DNA from: Acidimicrobiaceae bacterium
GTDB lineage: Bacteria; Actinomycetota; Acidimicrobiia; Acidimicrobiales; UBA8190
Direction of reading: 5' to 3'
NCBI GenBank assembly: GCA_003139255.1
Contig: PLIG01000091.1
Coordinates: 29,303-63,019, forward strand
DNA: 33,717 bases
Within the stretch, counting starts at the first letter, position 1; each line of letters opens with the position of its first letter. The notes beneath the pieces were generated by a model, which ran no database searches, was not told where the DNA came from, and saw only the letters and a program-made list of their open reading frames with translations. The translations under genes and the position numbers were made by a program. Shown in pieces: positions 8,015-15,156 of the stretch.

Positions 8015-8033
8015 CCGCGGTTCGAGGCCGCGG
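8015..8033 (-). terminator. Possible terminator hairpin after rplI
   Basis: CCGCGG (8015-8020) and CCGCGG (8028-8033) are self-complementary arms around a 7-nt loop, starting 12 bp after the rplI stop. There is no U-tract, so it may be a weak or factor-assisted terminator, or only an mRNA 3' end stabiliser. Confidence 0.3.
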
Positions 8034-8045
8034 CGAGGACAGCGC

Positions 8046-8495
8046 TCAGGTGCTGGTGGCGACCTCGACGGTCAACTCCACCTGCACGTCGGAGTGGAGG
8101 CCGACGGGCACCAGATGCGTGCCGAGGGACTTGATCGGCTCGGCAAGATGGATCTTGCGGCGGTCGATGACGGCGCCTGTCTGAGCCTCCACCGCCTCGG
8201 CGATGTCCGATGCCGTCACCGATCCGAACAGACGGCCGCCGGCCCCGGCCCTGGCCGTCACCGTGACCGTGGCCCCTGCGAGGACCAGGGACACCGTTTG
8301 CGCCGCCTCGCGGTCGCGCGTGTCGCGCAGGTCACGCGCTCGCCGCATGGCCGTGGCCTGCGGCTCTGACCTGGAGGTAGCAACCAGCGCGCGCTTCGTG
8401 GGGAACAGATAGTTACGAGCGAAGCCCTTCGCCACCTCTACGACCTCGCCCCGCTTTCCCACACCCCCGACGTCGCTGCGAAGCAGCACCCGCAT
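8046..8495 (-). CDS. rplI: 50S ribosomal protein bL9
   Basis: bL9 binds 23S rRNA near the L1 stalk base with its N-domain and projects a second domain through a long helix. The N-domain begins [21 protein letters not shown] and contains the family motif GFARNYLFP (about 23-31). A connecting helix and the C-terminal domain (GRLFGSVTASDIAEAV) follow. Length (149 aa) is normal. Two start codons are adjacent: ATG at 8498, overlapping the rpsR stop as ATGA, and ATG at 8495. The latter matches the family N-terminus and is used here. It is translationally coupled to rpsR. Confidence 0.95.
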   Translation of the reverse strand: MRVLLRSDVGGVGKRGEVVEVAKGFARNYLFPTKRALVATSRSEPQATAMRRARDLRDTRDREAAQTVSLVLAGATVTVTARAGAGGRLFGSVTASDIAEAVEAQTGAVIDRRKIHLAEPIKSLGTHLVPVGLHSDVQVELTVEVATST

Positions 8496-9091
8496 CATGC
8501 ACCGTTCCCCGTGACATCGCCCCCACCGGCACCGTTGCCGACGACCGAGTCCCTAGCGAGAACCTCAGCAGGCTCGGCCTCCGAGCCGTCACCCGACGCC
8601 GTGGCGAGCTTCTCGACGTCGTCGGTGTCTGCGAGCTCCTCCTCCGGGTTCCCGGTGGCATCCTCCGCCAACTCGTCCGCTTGGGGCACTTCGGCCTCGT
8701 CGGCGGCCGATCCCTCGTCCCTAGCTTCGGTGGCACCGCCGAGCCCGCGCGGCCTGGCCTGACCACCGGGACGCTCCGGACGCTCTCCGCGCGCGCCGCG
8801 GCCGCGGCCCCCCGAACGCTCGGTGGTCGTGCGTTGCGTGTAGGGCAACAACACGAGCTCTCGCGCGGTCTTGATCGCCAACGCCACCTCGCGCTGGTGC
8901 TGGGTGCAGTTCCCCGTGACGCGCCGGGCACGGATCTTGCCCCTGTCGCTCATGTACTTGCGGAGCATGCCGGCGTCCTTGTAGTCGACCCACTCAATCT
9001 TGTCCCTGCACAGCGCGCAGGGCTTCTTCTTTGTCCTACGTGCCGCGTCCTTGGCGCTGCGACGGCTCGTTCGCTCGGTGCCTCGTGCCAT
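8495..9091 (-). CDS. rpsR: 30S ribosomal protein bS18 with a long acidic C-terminal extension
   Basis: bS18 pairs with bS6 on the 30S platform. The core (about 20-88) holds the zinc-binding residues CALC (C25, C28) and GNCTQHQ (C62, H65), so this is the Cys-containing form. It also contains the RNA-binding stretch ending [15 protein letters not shown] typical bS18 is 75-90 residues; this one is 198. Residues 90-125 form a Gly/Arg-rich linker and 125-198 an acidic Glu/Asp/Ala-rich tail. The frame is continuous, closed by the ATGA overlap with rplI and opened directly at the ssb stop (TAGATG), so the tail is real coding sequence and not a missed stop. Confidence 0.95.
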   Translation of the reverse strand: MARGTERTSRRSAKDAARRTKKKPCALCRDKIEWVDYKDAGMLRKYMSDRGKIRARRVTGNCTQHQREVALAIKTARELVLLPYTQRTTTERSGGRGRGARGERPERPGGQARPRGLGGATEARDEGSAADEAEVPQADELAEDATGNPEEELADTDDVEKLATASGDGSEAEPAEVLARDSVVGNGAGGGDVTGNGA

Positions 9092-9568
9092 CTAGAAGGG
9101 CTCCTCGTCGTGGCCGTAGCCACCGGGCTGTCCCGCTGACGCGGGCGCAGGTTGCGCTACGGACGCTTGGCGTCCGACATTCGCAGGCTCGAAGCCAGGC
9201 CCGCGCCGCTCGTTCTTCGTCACCTGCGCGGTGGCCCATCTCAGACTCGGCCCGATCTCGTCTGCAACGACCTCGATCTTCGAGCGCTTCTCACCGTCGG
9301 CGGTCTCCCAGGACCGCTGGTCGAGGCGTCCGGTCACCACGACACGTGCTCCTTTGCCCAGGCTCTCTGCCGCGTTCTCGGCCATCTCGCGCCAACAGAC
9401 GACGTCGAAGAAGCTGGTCGCCTCCTCCCATTCCTGGGTTTGGCGGTTCTGCCACCGGCGGTTCACGGCCAGGCCGAAGCTTGCCGTGGCCTGCCCGGTG
9501 GGCGTGAACCTGAGCTCCGGGTCACGGGTGATGTTGCCAACCAGCACGACGTTGTTCCCGTTGGACAT
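9092..9568 (-). CDS. ssb: Single-stranded DNA-binding protein
   Basis: SSB coats single-stranded DNA at forks and recruits partners through its C-terminal tip. The OB-fold (about 1-110) starts MSNGNNVVLVGNITRDPELR and contains FFDVVCWREMAENAAESLGKG and VVVTGRLDQRSWE. A Gly/Pro/Gln-rich linker follows, ending in the acidic tip DEEPF, the counterpart of DDDIPF. Length is 158 residues. The open frame runs back to 9742, but the ATG at 9568 has GGAGGGAGATC before it and fits the family. The stop TAG abuts the rpsR ATG, and the rpsF stop is 22 bp upstream. Confidence 0.96.
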   Translation of the reverse strand: MSNGNNVVLVGNITRDPELRFTPTGQATASFGLAVNRRWQNRQTQEWEEATSFFDVVCWREMAENAAESLGKGARVVVTGRLDQRSWETADGEKRSKIEVVADEIGPSLRWATAQVTKNERRGPGFEPANVGRQASVAQPAPASAGQPGGYGHDEEPF

Positions 9569-9590
9569 GATCTCCCTCCACTCTGCGCAC

Positions 9591-9938
9591 TCAGCCGGCG
9601 ATCGCGCCGGTGGCGCGCCCCGAGGCCCTGGACGACGCGCGCGCTGCGACCTTCTCGGGCAACCGCACGATCTTATGGCGAAGCACCTCGTCGAGCAGTA
9701 GCAGGAAACGGTCGAGCTCAGACGCTGCTTTCGGCTCTGCACCGAAAGAAATCACCACGTAGTAGCCCTCACGCCGGTGTTTGAGCTCGTAGGCGAGAGC
9801 CCGCCTCCCCCAACGGTCGACGGTCCCTGAGGTCCCCCCGTTCGCCCTGACGAGGTCGAGAACCCTCTCGACGAACGACTCGATCACCGAGTCCTCGAGC
9901 TCGGGCGCGAAGATGATCACCGTCTCATAAGGCCGCAC
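9591..9938 (-). CDS. rpsF: 30S ribosomal protein bS6
   Basis: bS6 forms a heterodimer with bS18 on the 30S platform. The protein (115 aa) begins MRPYETVIIFAPELEDS and contains DRWGRRALAYELKHRREGYYVV, the conserved central strand-helix region, then a C-terminal Ala/Ser/Arg-rich tail of about 20 residues. The frame continues upstream to 9989, but the GTG at 9938 follows GGAGGGAGGTGAG and gives the expected N-terminus. It is the first gene of the cluster, with a structured leader (see 9947-10064) that may bind bS6-bS18. A 14-bp perfect palindrome spans the start codon. Confidence 0.95.
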   Translation of the reverse strand: MRPYETVIIFAPELEDSVIESFVERVLDLVRANGGTSGTVDRWGRRALAYELKHRREGYYVVISFGAEPKAASELDRFLLLLDEVLRHKIVRLPEKVAARASSRASGRATGAIAG

Positions 9939-9945
9939 GTGCGGC
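9932..9945. other. 14-bp perfect palindrome across the rpsF start codon
   Basis: The sequence GCCGCACGTGCGGC is perfectly self-complementary and contains the GTG start of rpsF. It could be a protein operator or an RNA dimerisation/kissing element, or a by-product of codon choice. No function is assigned. Confidence 0.35.
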
Positions 9946-9946
9946 T

Positions 9947-10064
9947 CACCTCCCTCCGGACCCGGAGCCCTTGGCCCGGGGCCCTGCACGTCCGGGCCCG
10001 TAGCGGACTCGAAAGCGCAGAACAGGGTTCGCTCGCCGAGCCTGTCGGCCGACGAGTGCTCGAC
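9947..10064 (-). promoter_or_regulatory. Structured 5' leader of rpsF, candidate S6:S18 autoregulatory element
   Basis: A TAGGAT box (RC of 10071-10076) predicts a transcript starting near 10064, leaving a leader of about 125 nt. Within it, CCGGAC and GTCCGG (9956-9961 with 9990-9995) pair as a closing stem around a GC-rich inner fold containing GGGCCCCGGGCC. The stem ends right before the GGAGGGAGGTG ribosome binding site. rpsF operons of many bacteria have an S6:S18-binding leader with a CCG-containing hairpin; whether this one belongs to that family needs covariation evidence. Confidence 0.35.
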
Positions 10065-10070
10065 CCGGGC

Positions 10071-10076
10071 ATCCTA
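10071..10076 (-). promoter_or_regulatory. -10 box of the rpsF cluster promoter
   Basis: TAGGAT on the minus strand lies in the 189-bp gap between panB and rpsF. A convincing -35 is not seen at 17 bp. Confidence 0.35.
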
Positions 10077-10127
10077 GCTGACGGGTGAGCCTCCCTTCTT
10101 GGAGCACGTGGGCTGATGGACCTGCTT

Positions 10128-10952
10128 TCAGGCGTGATACGTCTCAGCATCGGAGGGAAAGGCCCCGGCACGGACGTCTGCGGCCCAGGCCCGCACCGCG
10201 GCGGCGGCCACCTGCGAGAGCTGCGCGTAGGGGCGGACGAATTTCGGGGGCTTGCCCTCGTTCAGCCCGAGCAGGTCATGGAACACGAGCACCTGCCCGT
10301 CACAGGCGGGCCCGGCGCCGATCCCGATCGTGGGCACGTCGACCGCAGCTGTGACCTGGGCTGCTACCACATCCGGAACCCCCTCCAGCACAATAGCGAA
10401 GCAGCCAGAAGCAGCCAGGGCCTTGGCGTCGGCCAACAACAACTCAGCCGCCGCCTGCTCCTTCGCCTGCACCTTGTAACCGCCCATCACGTGCACCGAC
10501 TGCGGCGTAAGGCCCAGATGGCCCATCACGGGTATCTCCGCGCCCGACAGCGCCTCGATCATCGCCAAGCGTTGCCGTCCACCCTCGAGCTTCACCGCCT
10601 CGGCGCCGGCCCTCACGAGCGCGGCGGCGTTTCGCACTGTGTCCTGCTGTGAGAGGTGGTAGCTCAGCCAAGGCATGTCTCCCACCACCAGTGCGCGCGG
10701 TGCGGCACGGCCTACAGCGGCCACGTGGTGGGCCATGGTCGCCGCGTCCACCTGGAGGGTGTCGGTATACCCGAGCACGTTGTTGGCCACCGAGTCGCCC
10801 ACGAGGATCACGTCCACCCCCGCTGCGTCACATATGCGCGCGCCCGGGGTGTCGTAGGCGGTGAGCATGACTATGGGTTCGCTGCCGCGCTCACGTTTGC
10901 GTGCGCGCAGCTTCGGGACCGTGACCTTCTCAGTGAGGACAGCTTCAACCAT
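10128..10952 (-). CDS. panB: 3-methyl-2-oxobutanoate hydroxymethyltransferase (ketopantoate hydroxymethyltransferase)
   Basis: PanB converts 2-oxoisovalerate and methylene-tetrahydrofolate to ketopantoate, the first committed step to pantothenate and CoA, in the cytoplasm. The protein (274 aa) is a TIM-barrel with the family motifs VMLTAYD, VDVILVGDS (Mg2+-binding), VVGDMPW, AVKLEGG, PVMGHLGLTPQSVH, FAIVLEGVP (catalytic Glu) and IGIGAGPACDGQVLV. The frame extends to 11150, but the ATG at 10952 has AAGGAGG upstream and matches the family start. It is followed by 189 bp and then rpsF, and preceded by 163 bp after the UbiA-like gene, so it is probably transcribed on its own. No other pan gene is in the window. 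Confidence 0.96.
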   Translation of the reverse strand: MVEAVLTEKVTVPKLRARKRERGSEPIVMLTAYDTPGARICDAAGVDVILVGDSVANNVLGYTDTLQVDAATMAHHVAAVGRAAPRALVVGDMPWLSYHLSQQDTVRNAAALVRAGAEAVKLEGGRQRLAMIEALSGAEIPVMGHLGLTPQSVHVMGGYKVQAKEQAAAELLLADAKALAASGCFAIVLEGVPDVVAAQVTAAVDVPTIGIGAGPACDGQVLVFHDLLGLNEGKPPKFVRPYAQLSQVAAAAVRAWAADVRAGAFPSDAETYHA

Positions 10953-11115
10953 TGCAGGCCTCCTTGCCGTCCAGCGCCAGTTGGCTGCCGGCGGCGATGG
11001 GACTGGTTCTCGGGAGCATCCTACGATCCCTCGCGACACTACGCGTTCACGGCGTCGCCGGGCGGCACCTACCCAGGGGTCTCCGACCAGACACGATCGC
11101 CCGTAGATCCAAGTC

Positions 11116-11865
11116 TCAGGAGAAGCGCGCCACTGCCAGCGCGGCGGCAAGAAAGACCGTGCTCCACGACATTGCGCGCAAGGCCTGCTCGAGCGGAGCT
11201 AGCAGCGTTCGCTCCTCGATCGGCGTCGTGGAGCCGTCGGTCAAGCGCATCAATCCGTCGACCGCCACGGCCGAACGCCTTACCAGCCGGGCGGGGGTGC
11301 TCAATTTGCGCTGGGCGTAGGAAAGGGCAAAGGCACCCACGGCGGCTAGAAGCGGAGCCAGGCGCATCGTCGAGGTTTCGGCAACATAGGCGCACAGCAA
11401 CGGGAAGCACCCCCATGCGGCAGCGAAACCCACGTCGCTGTGCACGATCCCACCGAACAGCTCCGCATTGTAAGCGACCACCAGCAGAGGGCCCACCACG
11501 ACGAAAGGAACCAGCACCGGCCCGACCTTTACCACGCCGAGCACCCCGAGGGTGACCGCAACAGCCAGTCCACCTACGGTCACGCCCATGAGCGCTCTGG
11601 AAGAGATTTTTGTGCGCAGCGGCCTGCCGTGCAGCTCGTCCAGGGCATGCGCAGCAATGCCGACCGCGAAGAAGAAGGCGAGCACGCTCGCCACGAGACG
11701 CGTGGCACTCGGACGTGGGGCGAGCGAGGCCCCCACGACCACGTAGGAGAGTTGCCAGACGGTGTACGGCGGGTGCAGGAGGGTCCACCAGTCGCGCCAC
11801 CCGCCGCCGACGGTCGCGTAGTACGCCGGCCTGAGACCGCCGGGCACCGGGGAGCTTTCAGGCAC
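11116..11865 (-). CDS. UbiA-like polytopic membrane protein
   Basis: This 249-residue protein has about seven hydrophobic segments (roughly 35-50, 56-75, 92-112, 114-132, 146-165, 168-186, 228-246). The start is GTG at 11865, overlapping the stop of the upstream methyltransferase gene by 8 nt, so the two are coupled. Its layout and the loop HALDELHGRPLRTKIS (73-88), together with a second polar loop (YNAE...VHSD, 132-144), recall UbiA prenyltransferases. However, the canonical NDxxDxxxD motif is absent. With a UbiE/MenG gene next to it, a role in menaquinone prenylation or a related lipid step is tempting. An unrelated membrane function is equally possible. I make only a fold-level suggestion. 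Confidence 0.6.
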   Translation of the reverse strand: MPESSPVPGGLRPAYYATVGGGWRDWWTLLHPPYTVWQLSYVVVGASLAPRPSATRLVASVLAFFFAVGIAAHALDELHGRPLRTKISSRALMGVTVGGLAVAVTLGVLGVVKVGPVLVPFVVVGPLLVVAYNAELFGGIVHSDVGFAAAWGCFPLLCAYVAETSTMRLAPLLAAVGAFALSYAQRKLSTPARLVRRSAVAVDGLMRLTDGSTTPIEERTLLAPLEQALRAMSWSTVFLAAALAVARFS

Positions 11866-12598
11866 CTGCGCGCCTACCCCGCATCACGAGCCCCCCACCG
11901 AGGCTCATCCTGCGAACCTGCACTTCGATCAGCCCTGCTTCGCGCCAGGCCTCCACTGTGCGCGACACCGGGTACCTGCGGTAGTGCGCCGAGATGCTGG
12001 GGCCGAGAAAGCGCCCGACCTCGAGCCACGCGCGCCCACCAGTCAACCAGCCCGCCAATGGCAGGACGGCTCGGGTGTAGAGCCACCAGGACGATCGCCA
12101 CAACGGGTTCTCGGGCACCAGGAACTCGAGGCTCGCCACGACCCCGCCCGGTCTGACTACCCGCGCCAGCTCCGTGAGCGTTGCACCCGGATCGTCGACG
12201 TAGCGCAAGAGATAGGTGAAGGTGAGCGCGTCGAACGTCGAGTCCGAAAAGGGCAGCCGCTCGGCTGTGCCGACCACCAGCACGACGCTCTGAGCGGCCC
12301 CGGCCTTCTCAACGTTCTGTCTTCCGCGCCGAAGCATCGCCTCGGTCAAGTCCACTCCCACGACTCGGGCGTTGCTTCGAGACGCGACCTGCAAAGCGAC
12401 TCCCGCGGTTCCGGTCGCCACGTCGCAAACGAGGACGGGCTCGCCATCGAGCACCCGGGTCACCATTTCCCATCGCCACCGGCCGTTCTGCCCGAACGAG
12501 AGCCACTCGACCAATCGATCGTAGTGGTCGGGGATCGGGGTGAACAGACGCTGTGCGAAGCGTCTCGAAGCCCTGTCGCTCGGCGCTAGTTCGGTCAC
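11858..12598 (-). CDS. UbiE/MenG-type SAM-dependent methyltransferase
   Basis: This class I methyltransferase (246 aa) resembles demethylmenaquinone methyltransferase, the last step of menaquinone synthesis. Motifs are the SAM loop DVATGTAG (59-66), the acidic ribose-binding GVDLTEAML (81-89), GTAERLPFSDSTFDALTF and the late RVVRPGGVVASLEF. The N-terminal PDHYDRLVEWLSFGQNGRWR resembles UbiE/MenG proteins (YDxxNxxxSxGxxxxWR), with changes in the Asn and Ser positions. The start is GTG at 12598, 39 bp after the VKOR stop, with only a weak ribosome binding site. It is coupled to the UbiA-like gene downstream. Other quinone or small-molecule substrates cannot be excluded. Confidence 0.8.
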   Translation of the reverse strand: MTELAPSDRASRRFAQRLFTPIPDHYDRLVEWLSFGQNGRWRWEMVTRVLDGEPVLVCDVATGTAGVALQVASRSNARVVGVDLTEAMLRRGRQNVEKAGAAQSVVLVVGTAERLPFSDSTFDALTFTYLLRYVDDPGATLTELARVVRPGGVVASLEFLVPENPLWRSSWWLYTRAVLPLAGWLTGGRAWLEVGRFLGPSISAHYRRYPVSRTVEAWREAGLIEVQVRRMSLGGGLVMRGRRAGA

Positions 12599-12637
12599 CG
12601 TGTGACGATCCCACAGAAAAGGCCTACGACGATGCTC

Positions 12638-13078
12638 TCAATCCGTCCTGGCGGTCATCGCTGGGAAGCTGGAGACCACGAGCACGAACAAGAAGAACGT
12701 GACCACGTGCACCCCGGTGCACCACAGACAGATCTTCTTGATCGTGAAAAGCTCGGCGTAGACGAGGTAGATGACGAAGCCCATCCCCCCGAACACCATT
12801 GCCAGGCGTAACCACGCAACCCATCGCAATGAGGTCCTCCACGCAATCGGGAGGTTGATCGCCACCATGGCGGTGAAGAAGATGAGCCCGAGCAACGCTA
12901 CGGATACCCCGAACAACATCGACTCGGAGCTCTTGGTGACCACATCGCAGTTCACGACGGAGTTGGCGGGACAGCTCAGCAAGCTGCTCCCCGTGTAGTG
13001 CTCGATGGTGAGGTAGAGCGCTATGCCCCACCCGGCGAGCGAGAGCACCAGCGCCGCGATCGGACGCCACTCGAACAT
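12638..13078 (-). CDS. Vitamin K epoxide reductase (VKOR) family protein
   Basis: Bacterial VKOR homologues are membrane quinone reductases that reoxidise a DsbA-like partner, replacing DsbB. The protein (146 aa from this start) has four hydrophobic helices and the key cysteines: a loop pair C36 and C44 (in LLSCPAN and VNCDVV) and the active CLWC (117-120) at the start of the last helix. The conserved Ser/Gly region after NCD is present. The ATG at 13078 lacks a strong ribosome binding site. An in-frame TTG at 13177, 12 bp after the DUF929 stop, would add 33 polar residues. The gene follows a DUF929 protein carrying CPSC, its likely redox partner, and precedes a menaquinone methyltransferase-like gene. 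Confidence 0.87.
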   Translation of the reverse strand: MFEWRPIAALVLSLAGWGIALYLTIEHYTGSSLLSCPANSVVNCDVVTKSSESMLFGVSVALLGLIFFTAMVAINLPIAWRTSLRWVAWLRLAMVFGGMGFVIYLVYAELFTIKKICLWCTGVHVVTFFLFVLVVSSFPAMTARTD

Positions 13079-13189
13079 ACGTGACTCATGGCCCCGATCC
13101 TCGAGGTATGCGTCATCTGCCTGCGACCCGAGGTCTGCGTCAAGAACGTTGCCTGCACTTTCGCGACGGGCTCCCAACGTGCCGGGTCC

Positions 13190-14257
13190 TCAGCTCACCC
13201 CAAGCGCCTGCGCTGCCTGGGTCACGATCGACGTGGAGCACACCGGGGCGGGCTGGTTGCCGGTGATCGAGCAGATCGCCGCTGTCAGGTAGTTCGCCGT
13301 GCCCACGATGCCCTGAGTCACCGGGTCCTGCGCGTTCTTCAACTTGGCCGCGATCTGCCCCTGGTCCAGCCCACGGAGAATGGACGGGTCATAGCTAGCG
13401 CCGAGGACGAAGACCTTGTTGCCGATGTCCACGAACGGGAAACCTTGAGAGATGCCGAAGTGCTTGGCGTACTTGGCCCAGAGGCTCGATTCCTGGGAGG
13501 TGAGCGGCAGGAGGAATCTCCTACCAGCGCCGTTCGGGCCGGTGTCGTTCGTCTCGTGTTCCACGGGACGGAACGCGAGGTAGTTACTCTGGTACTTCGC
13601 CGAAGTGAAGGCGAATGTGTGGATGGCCGGAGGCGTGTCCCAGGGCGACGAGGTCGTCTCGTCGAGTCCGGTGAAACTGCCGAACCGGCTCAAGGCCATG
13701 ATGATCGCCCAGCGCTCCGCCGCACAGGACGGGCAGAATTCCCCCCCGATGTAGAAGGCCTCAGGCTTTCCCCCAGAAGTGAGAGCCGGCTGGCCCTTGT
13801 CCACGGAGGGTGGGTTCAGCGACGACGGCAACCCCACGGCGTGGACCACCGAGGCGCCGACGCCGATCTCCACCTGCGCCAGAACCGATGGCGAGGCCGC
13901 CGTGAGCACCGGCGTCGCGTTGCTGACGCTCGGGCTCGAGGATCCGGTCACCTTTACGATCACGAGGGCCACGACAACCACGACCACCACCCCCACCGAG
14001 ACGAAAGCCAGTGTGGTCGACGAGAACTTGCGGGGCGCGGCCGCCTGAACCGGGGCGTTGCGCCTGCCCTTGGCCTTTCGGGTGCCAGGCCCCGGGCCCG
14101 AGCGCGTCGCAGAGCGTGCAGGAGGTGCCCCACGTGCCTGGCCTTTGGCCGGCGGCCGCCGCGACCGGGTGGCTCCGCCAGCACCGTCAGGTGGCTTCTG
14201 GCCACGCTCCTGTCCACGACCGCGCTGTTGACCCCGCCCTGGCTGGACCACTCCCAT
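13190..14257 (-). CDS. DUF929 membrane-anchored thioredoxin-fold protein
   Basis: This 355-residue protein has a basic, Gly/Pro/Arg-rich cytoplasmic N-terminus (1-75), one strong membrane helix (about 80-104, very Val-rich) and an extracytoplasmic domain of the DUF929 type. The domain signature is EAFYIGGEFCPSCAAERW, with a CPSC redox pair (C175, C178). Later motifs such as FPFVDIGNKVFVLGA (cis-Pro-like region) fit a thioredoxin fold. The ATG at 14257 has AAGGAGAG in front and is preferred over the open frame back to 14611. The VKOR gene follows, so a disulfide-forming pair is likely: this protein oxidises exported substrates and VKOR recharges it. Function is inferred from context. Confidence 0.82.
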   Translation of the reverse strand: MGVVQPGRGQQRGRGQERGQKPPDGAGGATRSRRPPAKGQARGAPPARSATRSGPGPGTRKAKGRRNAPVQAAAPRKFSSTTLAFVSVGVVVVVVVALVIVKVTGSSSPSVSNATPVLTAASPSVLAQVEIGVGASVVHAVGLPSSLNPPSVDKGQPALTSGGKPEAFYIGGEFCPSCAAERWAIIMALSRFGSFTGLDETTSSPWDTPPAIHTFAFTSAKYQSNYLAFRPVEHETNDTGPNGAGRRFLLPLTSQESSLWAKYAKHFGISQGFPFVDIGNKVFVLGASYDPSILRGLDQGQIAAKLKNAQDPVTQGIVGTANYLTAAICSITGNQPAPVCSTSIVTQAAQALGVS

Positions 14258-14382
14258 CGCGCGTCTCTCCTTGCTGGTCAGCTCTTCACCTGGCGGCTCA
14301 TCGCATGCCGGCCGGGGCCCTACCCAGCCGGCTGTGTCTGCGCCGACAAGCGCAGTCACCTCGCTGTGCAATTGCTGTCGCC

Positions 14383-14877
14383 TTACCGTAGTCGCCGGGT
14401 TCGACCGTGTTGCCTCGCCGGACTGATCGCGCCGCGTATTTGGGCACTCCCATTTGCAGCATGACCCGCAGCACGTCGGTGGCGGCCACCGGCCGGGTAC
14501 ATGCGAGCAAGATGGTTCCAAGCACAGCCAGAGCACACCTCGACCACGTAGCAAGCAACCTCGTCCGCTCGCCCGCAAAGTCGCGCCAGCTCCTGTGGGC
14601 TCGACACACAACGTCCGTGCGCGGGGAGCCTCGGGCCGAACACGTAAGTGACGTGGACCACGGACGTCTCCTCACAGATCGGGCAGCTCTCGGCGAACGG
14701 CACACCTACGTTGCGCGCCGCGCGCAGTAGCTCGGGGTGGGCGTCACAGACCTCGAGGCGCGAGAGCCGACCCTTGCGGAACTCCCTCACCACGGCGTTG
14801 CGAGCCAGGCGGTACTCGACGCGCCCACCGGTGCCGCTGACCTGGAAGCCTCGCAAAGCCGACGGCCCGAAACTCAT
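14383..14877 (-). CDS. DUF5318 family protein with two CxxC pairs
   Basis: The protein (164 aa) matches an uncharacterised actinobacterial family: VEYRLARNAVVREFRKGRLSRLEVCDAHPELLRAARNVG-type core, then CPIC (65-68), VVHVTYVFG and a second pair CSGC (115-118) followed by AWNHL. The two pairs suggest a zinc ribbon. The ATG at 14877 lies 7 nt after a TACCCT box, consistent with a leaderless mRNA, and an upstream frame to 14922 is not needed. The last 35 residues are Arg/Ala-rich and look like an extension. The block DUF5318, PadR regulator, ino1 is also known in Mycobacterium tuberculosis (Rv0049, Rv0047c, Rv0046c), so this neighbourhood is old. Molecular function is unknown. Confidence 0.85.
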   Translation of the reverse strand: MSFGPSALRGFQVSGTGGRVEYRLARNAVVREFRKGRLSRLEVCDAHPELLRAARNVGVPFAESCPICEETSVVHVTYVFGPRLPAHGRCVSSPQELARLCGRADEVACYVVEVCSGCAWNHLARMYPAGGRHRRAAGHAANGSAQIRGAISPARQHGRTRRLR

Positions 14878-14884
14878 CGAGCTC

Positions 14885-14890
14885 AGGGTA
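14885..14890 (-). promoter_or_regulatory. Leaderless -10 box of the DUF5318 gene
   Basis: TACCCT on the minus strand ends 7 nt before the ATG at 14877, the spacing expected if transcription starts at the start codon. The -35 region is weak. Confidence 0.4.
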
Positions 14891-15000
14891 CCGCTGGCCA
14901 GGCAGCCGAGGTGCCCCGGCAAGCGCCGTGCAGGCCAACCTCGACATGGCTCGTGGCGGGGTTCGGGACCAATTTCGGCGCTCCGAGAGGAACGTTGTCC

Positions 15001-15028
15001 TTGTGGCGATATATCGATACGATATGTA
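15001..15028 (+). promoter_or_regulatory. Promoter of the padR-ino1 operon
   Basis: TTGTGG (15001-15006) and TATGTA (15023-15028) are 16 bp apart and lie in the only AT-rich island of the area. The palindromes below overlap both spacer and -10, so a repressor bound there would exclude RNA polymerase. Confidence 0.45.
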
Positions 15029-15033
15029 TCGCC
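15005..15033. promoter_or_regulatory. Nested palindromes, probable PadR operator
   Basis: An outer inverted repeat GGCGATA/TATCGCC spans 15005-15033. Inside are GATATATC (15008-15015), TATCGATA (15012-15019) and CGATAC-N5-GTATCG (15015-15031), each self-complementary. PadR regulators usually bind inverted repeats in their own promoters. The site lies 124 bp before the padR-type gene. Binding is inferred. Confidence 0.55.
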
Positions 15034-15156
15034 GATGTACCGACGTCACCCCATCTCCGAGCTCGCAAGCAGCGCACGGCCCGGCAGCTTCGAGCACACG
15101 CGAACCTCTGAGCGAGCACGCCACTCGGCCTGTTCGTGCTGCGGCTTACGGGCGGC

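Larger units (their letters stand above)
7744..8045. other. 302-bp gap between rplI and dnaB with DnaA-box-like sites
   Basis: No gene is evident here. The gap contains a hairpin just after rplI (8015-8033) and a perfect actinobacterial-type DnaA box at 7835-7843. A weaker DnaA-box-like sequence lies on the minus strand, TTTCCACAC (7801-7809). It should hold the dnaB promoter, but no convincing -35/-10 pair was found. Confidence 0.4.

Noticed and set aside
7888-8184. 98-codon plus-strand frame across the rplI-dnaB gap
   Set aside because: It has no ribosome binding site, overlaps rplI antisense and shows no domain.
13088-14464. 458-codon plus-strand frame opposite the DUF929 gene
   Set aside because: The minus strand has the CPSC motif, a membrane helix and a good ribosome binding site; the plus-strand translation is Arg/Gly-rich without recognisable features.
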